Source of the DNA: Gammaproteobacteria bacterium
Lineage (GTDB): Bacteria; Pseudomonadota; Gammaproteobacteria; Eutrophobiales; Eutrophobiaceae
Direction: 5' to 3'
NCBI GenBank assembly: GCA_018676275.1
Contig: JABHFC010000431.1
Span: 1 to 7,687 of the forward strand
Length of the DNA: 7,687 nucleotides
In this document: positions 4,255 to 7,687 of the stretch, one piece after another
Numbering within the stretch: position 1 is the stretch's first letter
Layout of the letters: every line of letters begins with the position of its first letter
Position numbers and translations under genes: made by a program
The notes under the pieces: generated by a model
Databases searched by the model: none
What the model was told of the DNA's origin: nothing
Seen by the model: only the letters and a program-made list of their open reading frames with translations

Positions 4255-6987
4255 ATGAAAATGCAATTGAGTATTGTGAATAAGTATACGCTTTCAGGGA
4301 TCGCCCTCGGGCTTGCTTTCCCCTTGGTGGCATGGTCATTGGAAATATTTTTATCCGGTTTAACGCTGTCGCCTGCTACCTTAGTACTCATTCATCAAAA
4401 TAACTCGATACATTATATTGTAAATACAGCCCCCGTTGTTTTGGGAGCCGTTTTTTACTTCCTAGGACGGGCTAATCAACGCACTCTCAATCGAAATGAT
4501 TTTTCCTCTCTTATACAGTTGAGTCTTGTGAAAAAAGAACAAAAAAGACTTTCTGATTTAATTCGCTTAAGGGTTGCAACAAACAAAATACAAAAGGTCA
4601 GCGAAAATATCGAAAATGTACAAAAAATTGAGACTATTGAAAAAAACATATTAAAAATCGTTTCACACGCGCTTAAGGTAGAAAGGGTCAGCATCTGGTA
4701 TTACAAAGATGATAAAAACAGTATTGTTGCAAAAGTACTTTATAAACAAAATTCAGTCGCTAAATATGAAGACATTTATGAAAGTGGCATGACCTTTTCA
4801 TATAAAGATTATCCTGATTATTTTTCTGCCCTCACCAAAGAAACCACTATCGTCGCCGATGACGCAATCTCAGATATACGCACCAGAGAATTCAAAGACA
4901 ACTACTTAAAACCACTCGGTATTAGTTCAAAGCTAGATGTGGCAATCAGATTGCATAACAAAAGTATCGGTATAATTTGTCTTGAGCATACGGGTGAGAT
5001 GCGTCAATGGGACTTATATGAACAAGATTTTGCAACCTCAGCATCATCTTCTCTGGCTCTCATTTTAGAAACATATGAACGAGTCAAGAGTGAAACTCGA
5101 TTAAATACGATATTGTCTACAATGGTAGACGGACTCATAACTATGGATGACATGGGAACTGTTGAGTCATTTAACCCTTCATCTGAAACCATATTTGGTT
5201 ACTCGGCAAAAGAAGTCATTGGGCAAAATATTAAAATGTTAATACCTCCCCATTTTTCGGATAATCATGACCAATATCTTAAAAATTATAGAGATACAGG
5301 CGAAATAAAAATACTTGGAAAAACAGGGAGAGAGGTTGAAGGTAAAAAGAAATGCGGAATGGTTTTTCCTCTTGCTGTCAGTATCAGTGAAATGCACATT
5401 GGTGGAGTACGCAAATTCAGCAGTGTAATACGAGATATTACCGAGGTGAAGTTAGCACAGGCGGAGACCAAACGAATCGCGGACGAATTGACACAGTTGG
5501 TCGATACGGCGAATGCGCCGATTTTCGGTATTGATTCAAGCGGGTTTGTTAATGAATGGAACCAGATGGCCGCCCAGATAACCGGTTATGAGAAAGCTGA
5601 AGTGCTCGGAAAGGACCTGGTGGCAGAATTTATTACGGACGAACACAAAGAGCCGGTGAAAGAGGTCCTCGATAATGCCCTGCGCGGAGAAGATACCGCG
5701 AACTATGAGTTTCCCTTGTTCACCAAAGACGAACGACGTCTTGATGTGTTATTGAATGCCACCACGCGTCGTGATGTGGACGGTAACATCATTGGGGTTA
5801 TCGGTGTGGGTCAGGATATTACTGCACTACGAGATAAAGAGAGTGCGTTGTATCAATCCCAAAAAATGGAAGCAGTTGGACAGTTAACCGGGGGAATTGC
5901 CCATGATTTTAATAATCTACTTAGTGTCATCAGTGGTAATTTACGTTTCTTGAAACAGGACATTGGTGAGACTAGTAATGATATTAATGAGTTATTCGAA
6001 GATGCGATGTCGGCTGCAGATGACGGTGCAGAATTAACGCAACGCTTACTTTCTTTTTCTCGTAACCGAGCTTTAGAACCGGAGCTTAATAATGTAAATG
6101 AAACTATGGAAAAGCTTGTCCGCTTTCTGTCACGAACATTAGTAGATAATATTGAACTGATTGTTGATCTACCTAACGATGTTTTATTCATCAAGGTCGA
6201 CCGTTTTCAACTTGAAAACGCCTTGCTTAATCTGACCATCAATGCCCGCGATGCAATGCCAGAAGGAGGGACGATCACTATCAATGCAATACAATATCAT
6301 CATAGTGATAATGATAATAGTGATAGGTTCATCCTTGCTGAGGGTGACTACATTAATATAAATGTTACCGATACAGGATCAGGCATCAACTCAGAAGATT
6401 TAGAACATGTGTATGAACCTTTTTTTACCACCAAAGATATTGGTAAAGGCACTGGCCTTGGTCTCAGTATGGTCCATGGTTTTCTCCAACAATCTCAAGG
6501 TAATTGTAATATTAGTAGTCATCTGGGCGAAGGAACTACTGTATCAATGTATTTTCCTGAAGTAGCAGAAATTAAGGTAATCGAAAAAGCTAATGAAAAC
6601 GAAGCTTTATCACTACGCGGTTCTGAAGTGATACTCGTCGTCGAAGATGAATCTCGGGTAAGACGAGTGACCTTACGTGATCTGAAGAAGTTAGGATACA
6701 AAACACTAGAAGCAGAAAATGCCGATATGGCTATATCGATTATTGAAACCGGTGAACATATCGACCTGCTGTTCAGTGATGTACTTATGCCGGGGAATAT
6801 AGATGGGCAGATGCTGGGCGTATGGACGGAAGAAAATCATCCGAAGATAAAGGTAGTATTGACTTCTGGCTTTAGTAAGGGGAAAACAGATGCGGCTAAA
6901 GATAAGGAGCACCCTTTTCCCTTGATAAGAAAACCTTACAGTATAGACAATCTTGCGAAGCAAATAAGAACTACACTCTTAAAATAA
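4255..6987 (+). CDS. Hybrid sensor histidine kinase (2 TM-GAF-PAS-PAS-HisKA-HATPase-REC)
   Basis: The 910-residue product has two N-terminal membrane segments (about 13-34 and 57-72), then a cytoplasmic part: GAF (about 118-275), a PAS domain of FixL type (about 280-398) with H338 and R359, a second PAS (about 408-525), HisKA with H550 in GGIAHDFNN, HATPase with N663, DTGSG (706-710), EPFFTT (721-726) and GKGTGLGL (730-737), and a C-terminal receiver (about 790-908) with E797-D798, D842, T870 and K893. All catalytic residues are present. There is no Hpt domain, so onward transfer from the receiver would need one elsewhere, or the receiver only modulates the kinase. The second PAS is encoded by noticeably more GC-rich DNA. 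The ATG at 4261 is as likely a start, since GGGA lies 7 nt before it but only 1 nt before 4255. The receiver-EAL gene follows after 22 nt, probably in the same operon. Confidence 0.95.
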   Translation: MKMQLSIVNKYTLSGIALGLAFPLVAWSLEIFLSGLTLSPATLVLIHQNNSIHYIVNTAPVVLGAVFYFLGRANQRTLNRNDFSSLIQLSLVKKEQKRLSDLIRLRVATNKIQKVSENIENVQKIETIEKNILKIVSHALKVERVSIWYYKDDKNSIVAKVLYKQNSVAKYEDIYESGMTFSYKDYPDYFSALTKETTIVADDAISDIRTREFKDNYLKPLGISSKLDVAIRLHNKSIGIICLEHTGEMRQWDLYEQDFATSASSSLALILETYERVKSETRLNTILSTMVDGLITMDDMGTVESFNPSSETIFGYSAKEVIGQNIKMLIPPHFSDNHDQYLKNYRDTGEIKILGKTGREVEGKKKCGMVFPLAVSISEMHIGGVRKFSSVIRDITEVKLAQAETKRIADELTQLVDTANAPIFGIDSSGFVNEWNQMAAQITGYEKAEVLGKDLVAEFITDEHKEPVKEVLDNALRGEDTANYEFPLFTKDERRLDVLLNATTRRDVDGNIIGVIGVGQDITALRDKESALYQSQKMEAVGQLTGGIAHDFNNLLSVISGNLRFLKQDIGETSNDINELFEDAMSAADDGAELTQRLLSFSRNRALEPELNNVNETMEKLVRFLSRTLVDNIELIVDLPNDVLFIKVDRFQLENALLNLTINARDAMPEGGTITINAIQYHHSDNDNSDRFILAEGDYININVTDTGSGINSEDLEHVYEPFFTTKDIGKGTGLGLSMVHGFLQQSQGNCNISSHLGEGTTVSMYFPEVAEIKVIEKANENEALSLRGSEVILVVEDESRVRRVTLRDLKKLGYKTLEAENADMAISIIETGEHIDLLFSDVLMPGNIDGQMLGVWTEENHPKIKVVLTSGFSKGKTDAAKDKEHPFPLIRKPYSIDNLAKQIRTTLLK

Positions 6988-7009
6988 ACAATAAAACTGA
7001 GGATTGATA

Positions 7010-7687
7010 ATGTCTAAAAACCGTGTACTTATTATTGATGATGATCAAAGGATATGTCGACTTATCAAACGCGTGGCAGATAAACTTGGAGTAGAATCTT
7101 TTGCAACAGAAAATCCAGAACTTTTTGATTCCGCTTATCTAGAATATGAACCGAATGTCATCTTGATGGATTTGCAAATGCCCAAACTTGATGGTGTTGA
7201 ACTGATGCGTAAACTGGCTGAACATAAATCCAAATCAGCTATTATATTGACTAGTGGCATGGATAAAAGTGTGCTTGAGACGACAGAAGAACTCGGAAAA
7301 TCACTTGGGCTGAATATGGCAGGTTTTTTAATCAAGCCCATAGATATTGATGTCGTTAAAAAAATATTGGGACAACAGTTTGAGTCTGTAAAAGAACGAG
7401 CCTCTCAATCTTTGAAGTTAACTGAAGATGAATTACATCAGGCAATTGAAAAGAATGAACTCGTTGTTTATTACCAACCACAAATTCAACTTGAATCAGG
7501 AAAGGTCATTGGTGCCGAGGCGCTGGTACGATGGCAACACCCTGAGCATGGTCTGTTGTTTCCTGACAGTTTCATTCCACTTGCTGAAAACAACAAGGAT
7601 CTGATTGGTCCGTTAACCTACACGGTTTTAGAAACGGCATTACAAGACGATATGATGTGTAGGCAACATGGGATTGAAATAAATCTC
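7010..7687 (+). CDS. Receiver-EAL response regulator, c-di-GMP phosphodiesterase (3' end outside window)
   Basis: 226 codons are visible, open to the window edge. The receiver (about 4-122) has D10-D11-D12, phosphoacceptor D54 in VILMDLQMP, T81 in IILTSG and K109 in FLIKPID. After a short linker the EAL domain starts near residue 138: LVVYYQPQI, then the signature EAL motif at 170-172 within IGAEALVRWQHP, and the following FIPLAE block. The substrate-binding Gln156 and Glu170 are in place, so cleavage of c-di-GMP to pGpG is the expected activity, controlled by phosphorylation as in PvrR/RocR-type proteins. The rest of the active site, including the loop-6 acidic residues and terminal YAQGYG region, is beyond the window and unverified. 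GAGG lies 8 nt before the ATG. The gap to the hybrid kinase is 22 nt, which makes that kinase the likely phosphodonor. Confidence 0.93.
   Translation, partial: MSKNRVLIIDDDQRICRLIKRVADKLGVESFATENPELFDSAYLEYEPNVILMDLQMPKLDGVELMRKLAEHKSKSAIILTSGMDKSVLETTEELGKSLGLNMAGFLIKPIDIDVVKKILGQQFESVKERASQSLKLTEDELHQAIEKNELVVYYQPQIQLESGKVIGAEALVRWQHPEHGLLFPDSFIPLAENNKDLIGPLTYTVLETALQDDMMCRQHGIEINL

Noticed and set aside
5853..6194. 113-residue minus-strand ORF within the hybrid kinase
   Set aside because: Serine/leucine-rich shadow of the kinase coding strand, with no domain and no ribosome site. The same applies to the other ORFs antisense to the kinases.

Overview
The window looks like an accessory signal-transduction locus from an AT-rich gammaproteobacterium, probably free-living. 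Pointers to that group are a tRNA-Asn 3' part with an encoded CCA, an IS110-type remnant, and sensor kinases linked to cyclic-di-GMP (c-di-GMP) EAL domains. Genus and species cannot be told from the sequence alone.

Layout: positions 1-283 hold no supportable gene. Positions 284-761 (minus strand) hold a wrecked gene region: the first 25 codons of a response-regulator receiver domain, then a remnant of an IS110-family element (upstream non-coding DNA plus the first ~45 codons of its transposase), then the C-terminal ~58 codons of an EAL phosphodiesterase domain. Upstream on the same strand are an intact single-domain receiver (784-1164) and a membrane-bound CHASE-domain histidine kinase (1176-3056). 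These form a tight operon whose third gene was destroyed. Positions 3063-3363 hold an 8-bp tandem repeat, a 5'-truncated tRNA-Asn(GUU) and its rho-independent terminator. An OmpR-type response regulator (3364-4083, minus) is divergent from a 910-residue hybrid histidine kinase (4255-6987, plus: two membrane segments, GAF, FixL-like PAS, second PAS, HisKA, HATPase, receiver). Downstream, 22 nt after that kinase, is a receiver-EAL response regulator (7010 to the window edge, incomplete).

How the genes may work together (inference): two sensor-kinase arms each lead to an EAL-type c-di-GMP output. One arm is extracytoplasmic ligand sensing through CHASE, and its EAL output appears dead. The other is cytosolic GAF/PAS sensing with an output that looks intact as far as it can be read. 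The OmpR-type regulator adds a transcriptional output and probably acts on the AT-rich divergent intergenic region, which contains repeats spaced as OmpR-family sites usually are. No histidine phosphotransfer (Hpt) domain is visible in the window.

The least ordinary items are the IS110-interrupted receiver...EAL gene, the octamer repeat butted against a broken tRNA gene, a GC-rich PAS module inside an AT-rich kinase, and the FixL-like PAS domain. I did not find a clearly novel system.
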